A stretch of 50,201 nt of DNA, taken from an uncultured Lachnospiraceae bacterium. Lineage in GTDB: Bacteria > Bacillota > Clostridia > Lachnospirales > Lachnospiraceae. Below, piece after piece: positions 31,210 to 39,276 of the stretch (within the stretch, counting starts at the first letter, position 1; each line of letters starts with the position of its first letter). Location of the stretch: the NCBI GenBank assembly GCA_902779575.1, contig CACZBW010000025.1, forward strand, positions 1-50,201, written 5' to 3'. Made by a program: the position numbers and the translations under genes. The notes under the pieces were generated by a model. That model made no database searches, had not been told where the DNA came from, and saw nothing but the letters and a program-made list of their open reading frames with translations.

Positions 31210-32916
31210 ATGGCAAAAAGTCAAAGTGCCAGTCTGGAGAGAAAGAAGTTTTTCGCGGATCCGATCCTGGTCAGCATGATCGTGGTTCTGGTAGTCTTCC
31301 TTCTGCTCTTTATCCTCTATCCGCTTCTCATGCTCCTGATTGACAGCTTCTATACAGAAGGGAAAGTGACTCTGGATGTTTTCAAGAGAGTCCTGAGCAT
31401 GAAGCGGTTCCGCACGGCTTTCGGCAATACGGTCGTGCTGGGATTAATCACCGGGATCTGTTCGACATTGATCGGCCTGCTCTTCGCTTATGTGGAAGAG
31501 TATGTGAAGGTCCGGACAAAGTTCCTGGAAAAGCTGTTTGGCGTTGTCTCGATGCTTCCGGTTGTCTCTCCGCCCTTTGTCCTGTCCCTCTCCATGATCA
31601 TGCTGTTCGGGCGAAGCGGACTGATTACAAGGAAGATTCTCGGCATCTACGACTCGAATGTATACGGGCTGAAAGGCATCGCGATCGTACAGATCATGAC
31701 TTTTTTCCCGGTCTGTTATATGATGCTGAAGGGCCTTTTGAAAAACATTGATCCTTCCCTGGAGGAGGCTACCCGGGATATGGGCGCTTCCAGATGGAAG
31801 GTTTTCACCAGCGTGACGCTGCCCCTGCTGCTGCCGGGTCTTGGAAATGCCTTTCTGGTCACCTTCATCGAATCGGTTGCGGATTTCGCGAACCCGATGC
31901 TGATCGGCGGAGATTATGATACCCTGGCGACGACGATCTATCTGCAGGTGACGGGAGCCTATGACTCGACCGGCGCAGCCGCCATGTCCGTGGTCCTTCT
32001 GAGCCTGACGCTGATTCTGTTCCTGATCCAGAAGTATTATCTGGAGAAAAAGACCGCGACGACCCTTACGGGAAAGGCTTCCAGAGCCCGCATGCCGATC
32101 GAGGACAGATCGGTAACGGTTCCGCTGACTGTTCTCTGCTCCCTGGCCGCGCTCTTTGTCGTTATCATGTACATCATGGTTCCCTTCGGAGCGCTCTTCA
32201 AGCTCTGGGGCAGGGATTATTCCCTGAGCCTGAAATGGTTCCAGTACATGTTCAAGACTTCGGGTCTGAAGGCTTTCCGTGACTCGATTGTACTGTCCCT
32301 GATCGCCGCTCCCCTGACCGCGCTTCTTTCCATGATCATTTCCTATCTGGTCGTCAAGAGGAAGTTCCGTCTGAAGGCATTCATCGAATTTGTTTCCATG
32401 CTGGCGATGGCGGTTCCCGGGACGGTTCTCGGTATCGGATATATCCGCGGATACGCGAACGGCGTTTTCCGTACCGGTTTCATGCAGGGACTCTACGGTA
32501 CCGGACTGATCCTGATTCTGGTTTTTATCGTGCGAAGCCTTCCGACAGGTACCCGGTCCGGTATCTCCGCGCTCAGGCAGATTGATCCGTCGATCGAGGA
32601 ATCCGCTTACGATATGGGCGCCAATTCCGCCAGAGTCTTTCTTACAGTGACGCTTCCGCTGATCAAGGATTCCTTCCTGAGCGGTCTGGTCACCGCATTT
32701 GTCCGCAGCATCACGGCGATTTCCGCTGTCATTCTTCTGGTAACGCCTCAGTACCTGCTGATTACCTGCCAGATCAATGAACAGGCGGAGAAAGGCAATT
32801 ACGGCGTCGCCTGCGCGTATGCGACGGTACTGATCCTGATCACTTACAGCATGGTCATGATCATGAACGCCATCATACGGGTATTCGGAACCAGCAGGAC
32901 CATCAGGGAAGACTGA
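31210..32916 (+). CDS. ABC transporter permease, two fused FbpB-type domains
   Basis: 568 residues with about 12 membrane helices in two homologous halves, each with the EAA cytoplasmic loop that contacts the ATPase (EEATRDMGASRWKVFTSVTL in half 1, EESAYDMGANSARVFLTVTL in half 2). This is the FbpB/ThiP-type fused permease. ATG at 31210 follows AAGGAG; a longer frame from 31102 overlaps the hairpin and is rejected. Confidence 0.92.
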   Translation: MAKSQSASLERKKFFADPILVSMIVVLVVFLLLFILYPLLMLLIDSFYTEGKVTLDVFKRVLSMKRFRTAFGNTVVLGLITGICSTLIGLLFAYVEEYVKVRTKFLEKLFGVVSMLPVVSPPFVLSLSMIMLFGRSGLITRKILGIYDSNVYGLKGIAIVQIMTFFPVCYMMLKGLLKNIDPSLEEATRDMGASRWKVFTSVTLPLLLPGLGNAFLVTFIESVADFANPMLIGGDYDTLATTIYLQVTGAYDSTGAAAMSVVLLSLTLILFLIQKYYLEKKTATTLTGKASRARMPIEDRSVTVPLTVLCSLAALFVVIMYIMVPFGALFKLWGRDYSLSLKWFQYMFKTSGLKAFRDSIVLSLIAAPLTALLSMIISYLVVKRKFRLKAFIEFVSMLAMAVPGTVLGIGYIRGYANGVFRTGFMQGLYGTGLILILVFIVRSLPTGTRSGISALRQIDPSIEESAYDMGANSARVFLTVTLPLIKDSFLSGLVTAFVRSITAISAVILLVTPQYLLITCQINEQAEKGNYGVACAYATVLILITYSMVMIMNAIIRVFGTSRTIRED

Positions 32917-32918
32917 GC

Positions 32919-33035
32919 ATGTCTGACAAATGGGAAACAGCCCTGCCGGACCCGGTGCGCACAGAGGGCATCGCGGAACTGCCGGGAACAGACATGCCGG
33001 TATACAGAGCCGGCAGACCCGCCGGGGAGGATTAA
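32919..33035 (+). CDS. Possible 38-residue small protein between permease and ATPase
   Basis: ATG at 32919 lies 2 bp after the permease stop and the frame runs to TAA at 33033-33035, 3 bp before the ATPase ATG. The peptide begins MSDKWETALPDPVRTEGIAE and is acidic, without a membrane segment. The fit between the two genes is exact, but the ribosome site is weak (AGGGAAG) and no relative is recognised. May be a coupling leader rather than a functional peptide. Confidence 0.3.
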   Translation: MSDKWETALPDPVRTEGIAELPGTDMPVYRAGRPAGED

Positions 33036-33038
33036 ACT

Positions 33039-34115
33039 ATGGCAAAAGAGAAAAAAGGCGTCCGCCTGGAACATATCTCAAAGATTTATCAGGATCCCAA
33101 GACGAAAAAAGAATTTTACGCCGTTCAGGATACGACACTCGATATCGAGCCGGGCACATTTGTGACCCTGCTTGGACCGTCCGGCTGCGGCAAGACGACA
33201 ACCCTGCGCATGATTGCCGGGTTCGAGTCTCCGGATGAAGGAGAAATCTACCTGGGAGGCGAACCGATCAACGCGCTGACGCCCAACAAGCGGGACACCG
33301 CAATGGTTTTCCAGAGTTACGCCCTGCTGCCGCATTATAACGTCTTCGACAATGTGGCGTATGGCCTGAAACTCAGAAAGGTACCCAAAGAGACAATCAA
33401 AGAAAAGGTGACCGCCATTCTGAAGCTGGTGGAGCTTGAGGGTATGGAATCCAGAATGACCAACCAGCTGTCCGGCGGCCAGCAGCAGCGTGTCGCTCTG
33501 GCAAGGGCTCTGGTTCTGGAGCCGGGCGTTCTGCTCTTTGATGAGCCGCTGTCCAACCTGGACGCGAAACTTCGCGTTACCATGCGCACGGAGATCCGCA
33601 AGATTCAGCAGGCGGTCGGTATTACGGCAGTCTACGTCACACATGACCAGTCGGAGGCCATGTCTATCTCTGATAAAATCATTATCATGAGTAAGGGAAA
33701 AGTGGAACAGATCGGCAGTCCGCAGGAAGTATACTATCATCCGAATTCCCGTTTTGTGGCGGATTTTATCGGGGAAGCGAATTTCCTTGACGCTAAAGTC
33801 GAGTCGGTATCCGGGGAAAACGCGGATATCGTCGTGGCCGGGCAGAGACTGACCGTCCGCAACCACACTCATATTCCTGCAGGAAAAGAAGCAGTTCTGG
33901 TCCTTCGTCCGGAAGCCTGCGGATTGGGAAAAGAAGGTCTTCTGGACTGTGAAGTCACCCTGTCCACTTTCATGGGATCATACCAGTATTATCATGCCCT
34001 TGTCGGGAACAAGACAGTGCAGATTACAGATTACAATCCGGTCAACAAGACCATCTACAAGGCAGGGGATAAAGTGAAGCTCAACTTTGATCCGAACGGA
34101 GTCTATATCCTCTGA
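33039..34115 (+). CDS. ABC transporter ATP-binding protein (FbpC/PotA type)
   Basis: 358 residues. Walker A GPSGCGKTT, Q-loop VFQSYALLPHYNVFDNVAYG, signature LSGGQQQRVALARAL, Walker B VLLFDEPLSNLDAKLR, H-loop YVTHDQSEAM. The C-terminal 120 residues form a TOBE/OB-fold regulatory domain (RPEACGLG, TFMGSYQYYHALVG), as in PotA/FbpC/MalK. Energises import by the permease. GGGGAGG precedes the ATG. Confidence 0.93.
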   Translation: MAKEKKGVRLEHISKIYQDPKTKKEFYAVQDTTLDIEPGTFVTLLGPSGCGKTTTLRMIAGFESPDEGEIYLGGEPINALTPNKRDTAMVFQSYALLPHYNVFDNVAYGLKLRKVPKETIKEKVTAILKLVELEGMESRMTNQLSGGQQQRVALARALVLEPGVLLFDEPLSNLDAKLRVTMRTEIRKIQQAVGITAVYVTHDQSEAMSISDKIIIMSKGKVEQIGSPQEVYYHPNSRFVADFIGEANFLDAKVESVSGENADIVVAGQRLTVRNHTHIPAGKEAVLVLRPEACGLGKEGLLDCEVTLSTFMGSYQYYHALVGNKTVQITDYNPVNKTIYKAGDKVKLNFDPNGVYIL

Positions 34116-34123
34116 GCGATGCC

Positions 34124-34166
34124 GTCTGCACCCGATATCTGTCCCGGGACAGTATTGGGTGCAGAC
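34124..34166. repeat. Long inverted repeat after the ATPase gene
   Basis: GTCTGCACCCGATA (34124-34137) and TATTGGGTGCAGAC (34153-34166) flank a perfect palindrome CTGTCCCGGGACAG (34139-34152). The hairpin is very stable but has no T-run on the plus strand; it may stabilise the 3' end of the transcript or act as a terminator remnant. Confidence 0.6.
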
Positions 34167-34243
34167 GTATAGACAGCGGCGCCGATATCATCGGGAGTTA
34201 TTCTCATTTCGGGCAGAAGACGGGTAAAGGGGGAAAATCGGGT

Positions 34244-34990
34244 ATGAGCCAGTACGTTGTTTCCACCAGCGGGAAAATTCTGGACAGCCGTAAAAAAGAA
34301 TATCTGGTTTACGCGCGTTCTCCGGAGGAGGCGGAGTTCCTTGCCCGGAGAACATTCGCGGATGAATATTGTCTGGTGAACCCGCTTGTGGAGACCAGGG
34401 CAAAGAGGCGCATGAGCTGGAAAGTGATTTGCGCTTATCTCACACTGGCAGTCCCGGTTCTTCTTTCCTTTGTAGACTGGAAAATCGGGCACGACACGAT
34501 CTCCATCGCGCCGACTCTGAGGTCGACCCTGCTGGCTGTGATTCTATATTCTGCCTTTGTCATGCGCTTTAAAGGCCTCAGAAGGATCTTTTATGTGATC
34601 GATCTGATTTTTCTGGTTCTGGTTGTTCTGCTGCTCTCTTCCTTTGTCAGCATTCTGATTATCGAGTATGAGATCCCGCTGTTCGGATTCCGGATTGATT
34701 CCTATGTCATCCTGATCGGAGCGGCTGTGCTGGCCTGGCTGGGAGTCAGGCTGATCAGTTCTTTTACATTTCTGACTGTTTTTCTCCTGGCTATGGTAAA
34801 TATGAGCAGGCTCAGCCAGTCTATGGGAAATATCTGGGGACCTGTATATATTCTCTTTTCCTTTATCGGCCTGTGCATGTATCTGGCCTGCGAGCCTGCG
34901 GCACGTGAGACAATCTACGCGGTGCAGCATTTTACCCGGAAGAGAGTCCGCTCCATGCATGAGGATCTTACAGGAGGAGGAAACTGGTGA
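34244..34990 (+). CDS. Multi-pass membrane protein of unknown function
   Basis: 248 residues. A cytoplasmic N-terminal domain of about 60 residues (KEYLVYARSPEEAEFLARRT) precedes six predicted membrane helices between about 65 and 225 (CAYLTLAVPVLLSFV; LLAVILYSAFVM; VIDLIFLVLVVLLLSSFVSI; YVILIGAAVLAWLGV; FLTVFLLAMVNM; PVYILFSFIGLCMYLAC), and a basic tail. I do not recognise a family. The next gene starts 17 bp later and encodes a membrane-anchored partner candidate. Confidence 0.6.
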   Translation: MSQYVVSTSGKILDSRKKEYLVYARSPEEAEFLARRTFADEYCLVNPLVETRAKRRMSWKVICAYLTLAVPVLLSFVDWKIGHDTISIAPTLRSTLLAVILYSAFVMRFKGLRRIFYVIDLIFLVLVVLLLSSFVSILIIEYEIPLFGFRIDSYVILIGAAVLAWLGVRLISSFTFLTVFLLAMVNMSRLSQSMGNIWGPVYILFSFIGLCMYLACEPAARETIYAVQHFTRKRVRSMHEDLTGGGNW

Positions 34991-35006
34991 CAGCGGAGGG
35001 AATGGA

Positions 35007-35462
35007 ATGGGAGTCAGAAGAACCGCGTCAGCTGTGATGCTTGCATTTGCGCTCGGTATGGGAGCAATGTATCTGTATATGAACCAGCCGGGAGGGAGGA
35101 GAACGGCGGTCTCCAATGAGGAGGCACAGTCCGACAAAGAAAACCGTTACCTGACCATCGTCAATAAGACAGGACAGATTATCAATGAGATGCGTGTCAC
35201 GGTCGGCGACGGGTCTGAGATCGAGTCCCTGAAGCAGATCATGCCCGATGAGAAGAGCTATTCCGTGAAGATTCCGGATTCCTTCCGGGAGTACAGCACA
35301 TTCACGGTTACATTTCTGGACCGGTACGGCCTGCTGTACGAGAAGACCGTGGATCAGGCGGCGGAGACCGGACGGACGGAGGTTGTCGTGACGAAGGAAG
35401 ATTACGTGGAGCAGAAGGGCGACTGGAAGAGAAGGGTAGATCAATGGTTCAACGGGGACTGA
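35007..35462 (+). CDS. Small membrane-anchored protein of unknown function
   Basis: 151 residues. An N-terminal membrane segment (TASAVMLAFALGMGAMYLYM) is followed by an extracytoplasmic beta-rich domain (NRYLTIVNKTGQIINEMRVT ... FTVTFLDRYGLLYEKTVD) that resembles small carboxypeptidase-regulatory-like beta sandwiches. Start at 35007 behind GGAGGGA. Its end overlaps the next gene by 19 bp. Confidence 0.6.
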   Translation: MGVRRTASAVMLAFALGMGAMYLYMNQPGGRRTAVSNEEAQSDKENRYLTIVNKTGQIINEMRVTVGDGSEIESLKQIMPDEKSYSVKIPDSFREYSTFTVTFLDRYGLLYEKTVDQAAETGRTEVVVTKEDYVEQKGDWKRRVDQWFNGD

Positions 35463-36025
35463 ACCCGGCAGATTATCAGCTGATCCGAAGCAGAAGGAAG
35501 ACTTTGTCAGTTGAGGTTGGGAAAAGGGGAATTATCATCCGTGCGCCTCTGCATGTTTCCGACGCGGAGATCCGCTCTTTTGTAGCCGGACATGAGAACT
35601 GGATCCGAAAGCATGCGGAGGAATATGAGAAGAAGGCCGGAGAACCGGAGAAAAGCCCTGCGGACAGGCTCAGCCCGCAGGATCTGCGGAGCCTGGCTGA
35701 TCAGGCGCTGACGGTCATACCGGAAAGAGTGGCTTACTATGCGCCGAAGGTGGGGGTGACTTACGGCCGGATCACAATCCGCAATCAGAGAACCCGCTGG
35801 GGAAGCTGCTCCGCAAAGGGCAATCTGAATTTCAACTGCCTGCTGATGCTGGCTCCGCCCCAGGTTCTGGACAGTGTTATCGTACATGAACTGTGTCACA
35901 GAATAGAGATGAATCACTCCGGGCGATTCTATGAGGAAGTGCTCCGTGTATTTCCGGATTACTGGAAATGGCATGGCTGGCTGAAAAAAAATGGCCCGGA
36001 ACTGATAAGGAGAATGACTGGCTGA
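35444..36025 (+). CDS. YgjP-like M48-family metallopeptidase-fold protein (DUF45)
   Basis: 193 residues. Zinc motif HELCH in VIVHELCHRIEMNHSGRFYE with the downstream Glu-containing WKWHGWLKKN region, and the family signature RNQRTRWGSCSAKGNLNFN. Relatives include E. coli YgjP, reported as a nucleotide-processing (UTP pyrophosphatase) protein, and SprT-like proteases; the exact activity here is uncertain. Confidence 0.85.
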   Translation: MVQRGLNPADYQLIRSRRKTLSVEVGKRGIIIRAPLHVSDAEIRSFVAGHENWIRKHAEEYEKKAGEPEKSPADRLSPQDLRSLADQALTVIPERVAYYAPKVGVTYGRITIRNQRTRWGSCSAKGNLNFNCLLMLAPPQVLDSVIVHELCHRIEMNHSGRFYEEVLRVFPDYWKWHGWLKKNGPELIRRMTG

Positions 36026-36147
36026 CACCATACAAATCTGAACCCGTGCCAATTAATTTGTAGTGGAAAATCCGAACATATTTCACTCCTTTTATCCCGG
36101 GATTTGTAAACTTATTATGACATCTTTTTCTTTTTGCTCATTTGCGG

Positions 36148-36176
36148 TTGACTTTCGCGGGGGCTTTCGGTAAAGT
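36148..36176 (+). promoter_or_regulatory. Promoter of the small RNA
   Basis: TTGACT (36148-36153), 17-bp spacer, TAAAGT (36171-36176). Start expected near 36180-36183. Confidence 0.7.
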
Positions 36177-36178
36177 AA

Positions 36179-36279
36179 CATCAGTTCGCTCCGCAAACTG
36201 ATGGCTTTAACCCACCCGTACATAAAACCCACCGCGGAGCGGATCATCCCGCTGGCGTTTCGGCGCCAGCGGTTTTTTT
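36179..36279 (+). ncRNA. Putative structured small RNA, about 100 nt
   Basis: No coding frame fits. A 5' hairpin CATCAGTT/AACTGATG (36179-36186 and 36196-36203) exposes the loop CGCTCCGC (36187-36194), which is perfectly complementary over 8 nt to GCGGAGCG at 36234-36241, so a pseudoknot or kissing structure is possible. Between them lie two AACCCACC motifs (36209-36216 and 36227-36233 region) in an otherwise unpaired stretch, reminiscent of C-rich seeds that pair with ribosome sites. The 3' end is a perfect 9-bp terminator stem. AGCGG (36238-36242) can alternatively pair with CCGCT (36249-36253), competing with both other helices. No known family is recognised. Confidence 0.6.
36249..36279 (+). 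terminator. Terminator of the small RNA
   Basis: CCGCTGGCG (36249-36257) pairs perfectly with CGCCAGCGG (36264-36272), followed by TTTTTTT. Confidence 0.9.
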
Positions 36280-36293
36280 AGTTTTTTTTAAAA

Positions 36294-36428
36294 ATGCGCA
36301 TTGATTTTTTTGAGCACTTGTTATATGCTAAGAGCGAAAAAGAAGAGAGAGCGGAAATTGATTCTTTTGCTGATCAGATTCATTTTGGATGTAACTCCGC
36401 GGTGGGAGATATTACATTGACAGAATAA
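36294..36428 (+). CDS. Possible 44-residue small protein or remnant
   Basis: Frame ATG 36294 to TAA 36426-36428, beginning MRIDFFEHLLYAKSEKEERA, followed by a terminator at 36431-36465. Amphipathic and plausible as protein, but there is no ribosome site ahead of the ATG and the T-tract of the small RNA terminator lies immediately upstream. Could be a decayed gene end. Confidence 0.25.
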   Translation: MRIDFFEHLLYAKSEKEERAEIDSFADQIHFGCNSAVGDITLTE

Positions 36429-36430
36429 GA

Positions 36431-36465
36431 GGAAAGGGCGCGGCCGTCAGGCAGCGCCTTTTTCC
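36431..36465 (+). terminator. Rho-independent terminator candidate
   Basis: GGAAAGGGCGC (36431-36441) pairs with GCGCCTTTTTCC (36454-36465) with one bulge; T-run inside the 3' arm. Confidence 0.6.
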
Positions 36466-36591
36466 GTGAGATACCTTCTTCCGGGCCGGACTTGTCCGGC
36501 AGATACAGAGAAAATAAGCGCCAAAGCGAGTGCCGCAAAGCGCGCGAACAGGCCATTCACTGCGCAGTACTGAGAAACGCCGGAGGACAGA

Positions 36592-37575
36592 ATGGAAGAA
36601 CAAATCGGTTCCGTTGAGCAATATATGAAAAACTGCAGACTCTGTCCCCGGGAATGCGGGGCAGACCGGACCCGCGGCAGAGCAGGCAGGTGCGGGGTCG
36701 GGAGCGGGATTCTGATTGCGCGGGCCGCCCTCCATTTCTGGGAAGAACCCTGTATTTCAGGAAACGCCGGATCCGGTGCCGTATTCTTTACAGGCTGCAG
36801 CCTGGGCTGTATCTATTGTCAGAATGCCCCGATCTCGGGCGTCGGGCATGAAATGCTGGGGAGAGAAGTTACGATCACGCAGCTAGGAGATATATTTCTC
36901 AGGCTTCAGGATAAGCAGCATGCCTCGAATATTAACCTTGTCACTGCTTCCCACTATATCCCGCAGACTGCGGCCGCACTTCTGTATGCGAAGAGAAAAG
37001 GCCTGAGAATTCCGGTCGTCTACAACAGCAGCGGATATGAAAAGGCAGACTCGCTGCGGATGCTAGAGGGACTGGTGGACGTTTATCTGCCGGATTTCAA
37101 ATACATCGATCCGGAGCTTGCATTTCAATATTCACGCGCACGGGATTATCCGGACCGGGTCCGGGAAGCACTGGCGGAGATGTTCCGGCAGACAGGCCCG
37201 GTACGGTTTTCGGATGGAATGGTGACGCGCGGCGTCATTGTGCGTCATCTGCTTCTTCCCGGCCATGTGAAAGACGCGAAAGCGATCGTGAAGGAACTGC
37301 ATGATACATATGCGGATGCGGTCTGTATCAGCCTGATGAACCAGTATACGCCGATGGAGGCGTTGAGGAATGATCCCCTCCTGGGACGGAAGGTAACTGC
37401 CCGGGAGTACAGGCGGCTGATTGATTACGCGATCGAGACAGGAGTTGAGAATGGATTCATACAGGAAGGCGCAACCGCAGAAGAAAGCTTCATCCCGGCC
37501 TGGAACGGGGAAGGAGTCATTTCCTCAGAAGAAAACGAAGAGCTCTGCAGGGCAGGAAAAAGCGTTCAGAGATAA
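36592..37575 (+). CDS. Radical SAM protein (PflA-like / AmmeMemoRadiSam-type)
   Basis: 327 residues. The radical-SAM cluster motif is CSLGCIYC (Cx3Cx2C) near residues 70-77. An N-terminal cysteine set CRLCPRECGADRTRGRAGRC may bind a second cluster. The downstream LLPGHVKDAKAIVKELHDTY and ISLMNQYTPM are typical of the pyruvate-formate-lyase-activating-enzyme-like family often found as a stand-alone gene. Function unknown. GGAGG precedes the ATG. Its last 125 bp overlap the next gene in another frame. Confidence 0.85.
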   Translation: MEEQIGSVEQYMKNCRLCPRECGADRTRGRAGRCGVGSGILIARAALHFWEEPCISGNAGSGAVFFTGCSLGCIYCQNAPISGVGHEMLGREVTITQLGDIFLRLQDKQHASNINLVTASHYIPQTAAALLYAKRKGLRIPVVYNSSGYEKADSLRMLEGLVDVYLPDFKYIDPELAFQYSRARDYPDRVREALAEMFRQTGPVRFSDGMVTRGVIVRHLLLPGHVKDAKAIVKELHDTYADAVCISLMNQYTPMEALRNDPLLGRKVTAREYRRLIDYAIETGVENGFIQEGATAEESFIPAWNGEGVISSEENEELCRAGKSVQR

Positions 37576-39103
37576 GAAAACAGATACGGAAGTCCGGCAG
37601 CAGAGAGAAAAAAGCATACAGAGGGAACAGGAAGGACCAGAGACCGGAAAAAACCGCAGCTCTCTGTGCCCTGTATGGAAAAAATGCGGCGGATGCGATT
37701 ATCAGGGCCTTTCCTATGAAGAGCAGCTTCAGAGGAAAAACCGCCTGGTCCGGAAACTGCTGGGCGATCTTGTGGAACAGATACACCCGGTGATCGGGAT
37801 GGAGCCTCCGCTGCATTACCGCTGCAAGGTACACGCCGTTTTCTCTCATGACCGGAAGGGGAATCCAGTATCCGGAATCTATGAGAAAGATTCTCACAGG
37901 GTCGTACCGGTCGATTCCTGCATGATCGAAGATTCCAGAAGTGATGAGATTATTGTATCCATCCGGGATATGCTCAGGTCTTTCAGAATCCGGACATATG
38001 ACGAAGACACCGGTTTCGGTCTTCTGCGCCATGTACTGGTGAGGAAAGGCCTCGCGACAAACCAGTATATGGTCGTTCTTGTCACAGTGGATCCGGTTTT
38101 TCCTTCAAAAAACAACTTTGTAAAGGCGCTCAGGCAAAAATATCCGGAGATTTCCACGGTCGTTCTGAATATCAACAGTCAGAATACCAGCATGGTCCTT
38201 GGAGAACGCAATATTGTCCTCCATGGACCCGGTTATATTGAGGATGAACTGTGCGGATGCAGATTCCGGATTTCCCCGAATTCTTTTTATCAGGTCAATC
38301 CCGTACAGACAGAGATTCTTTACAGGAAAGCGATTGAATATGCTCATCTTACCGGGAAGGAAGAAGTACTGGACGCCTACTGCGGGACAGGTACGATCGG
38401 CATCATTGCTTCGTCCGGGGCCAGAAAAGTCACCGGAGTGGAACTGAACCCGGATGCGATTCGGGACGCTGTTGTGAACGCGAAAAGAAACCAGCGGTCA
38501 AATATCCGCTTTATACGGGCAGATGCCACTGAATATATGGAGAACGCAGAAGAGATCAGGCCGGATATAGTGATTATGGATCCTCCCCGGAGCGGCAGTA
38601 CAGAGCGGTTTATCCGTGCCGTGGGAAATCTGCGGCCGGAGCGGGTTGTCTATGTATCCTGCGATCCGCAGACACTGGCCAGGGATCTGAGGTATTTCCG
38701 GAAGGTTCATTACAGGGCAGTTGAGGCACAGCCGGTTGATCTGTTTCCATTTACCGGTCACGTCGAGACGTGCTGCCTACTGGTTGCGGAAAATGGTCAA
38801 AAGGCGCTGCGTGTGCCATATGAGGTTCCGGCTGGCCTGCCGAGTGGGACGACGGTAGAGCCACGGGCGGACTCAGACACGTCGTACAGGCGCATAAAGG
38901 AAATTGTGAAGCAGAATACCGGATTGAGCGTCTCATCGCTGTATATCGCCCAGGTGAAAGAGGCCTATGGCATAAAGGAAAGAGACTGTTATAACCGAGG
39001 AAACGGGTCTGGACGGGTGCCTCAGTGCCCAGAGGCAAAACGGGCGGCAATCGAGGACGCTCTTCGCGAAGTTGGATTGCTGCCGGTTGAAAACGAAAAT
39101 TGA
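37451..39103 (+). CDS. rlmD: 23S rRNA (uracil-C5) methyltransferase, RlmCD/RumA family
   Basis: 550 residues. A Lys/Gln-rich N-terminal tail (no TRAM domain) leads to the Fe-S cysteines in CPVWKKCGGC with a fourth in VDSCMIED. The methyltransferase domain has the SAM loop LDAYCGTGTIGIIAS, IMDPPRSGS, the catalytic Cys in VVYVSCDPQTLARDL and the ending LFPFTGHVETCCLL. A C-terminal extension of about 85 residues (YRRIKEIVKQNTGLSVSSLY ... PQCPEAKRAAIEDALREVGL) is common in Lachnospiraceae homologs. AGGAG lies 7 bp before the ATG at 37451. It overlaps the radical SAM gene by 125 bp. An IS1182-type end begins 26 bp after its stop. Confidence 0.88.
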   Translation: MDSYRKAQPQKKASSRPGTGKESFPQKKTKSSAGQEKAFRDKKTDTEVRQQREKSIQREQEGPETGKNRSSLCPVWKKCGGCDYQGLSYEEQLQRKNRLVRKLLGDLVEQIHPVIGMEPPLHYRCKVHAVFSHDRKGNPVSGIYEKDSHRVVPVDSCMIEDSRSDEIIVSIRDMLRSFRIRTYDEDTGFGLLRHVLVRKGLATNQYMVVLVTVDPVFPSKNNFVKALRQKYPEISTVVLNINSQNTSMVLGERNIVLHGPGYIEDELCGCRFRISPNSFYQVNPVQTEILYRKAIEYAHLTGKEEVLDAYCGTGTIGIIASSGARKVTGVELNPDAIRDAVVNAKRNQRSNIRFIRADATEYMENAEEIRPDIVIMDPPRSGSTERFIRAVGNLRPERVVYVSCDPQTLARDLRYFRKVHYRAVEAQPVDLFPFTGHVETCCLLVAENGQKALRVPYEVPAGLPSGTTVEPRADSDTSYRRIKEIVKQNTGLSVSSLYIAQVKEAYGIKERDCYNRGNGSGRVPQCPEAKRAAIEDALREVGLLPVENEN

Positions 39104-39222
39104 AAAGAACAAAAATTATGACTGAAAAAGGGGCTGTGAAAAAAGGGACACAAAAAATCCCAGGCTTTTCACAGCCCCATTCTTGTATTGAAATTATATG
39201 ATGTTTTTCTCTCAAAAGGGTA

Positions 39223-39230
39223 TAACTCCC
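39223..39230. repeat. IS66 target-site duplication, left copy
   Basis: TAACTCCC, repeated at 45496-45503. Eight bp is the standard IS66 duplication. Confidence 0.9.
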
Positions 39231-39276
39231 GTAAATGGTAAATAGTGAGTGCCCCGACAATAGAAAGGGCCGCTTT

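Larger units (their letters stand above)
36026..36591. other. Intergenic region with small RNA locus and a short frame
   Basis: About 565 bp. It holds the promoter, RNA and terminator at 36148-36279, a 44-codon frame at 36294-36428 and a second terminator at 36431-36465. The first 120 bp and the last 100 bp show nothing recognisable. Confidence 0.6.

Noticed and set aside
39130-39178. Terminator of the rRNA methyltransferase gene
   Set aside because: The stem coincides with the IS1182 terminal repeat and is better explained as the element end, although it may terminate transcription as well.
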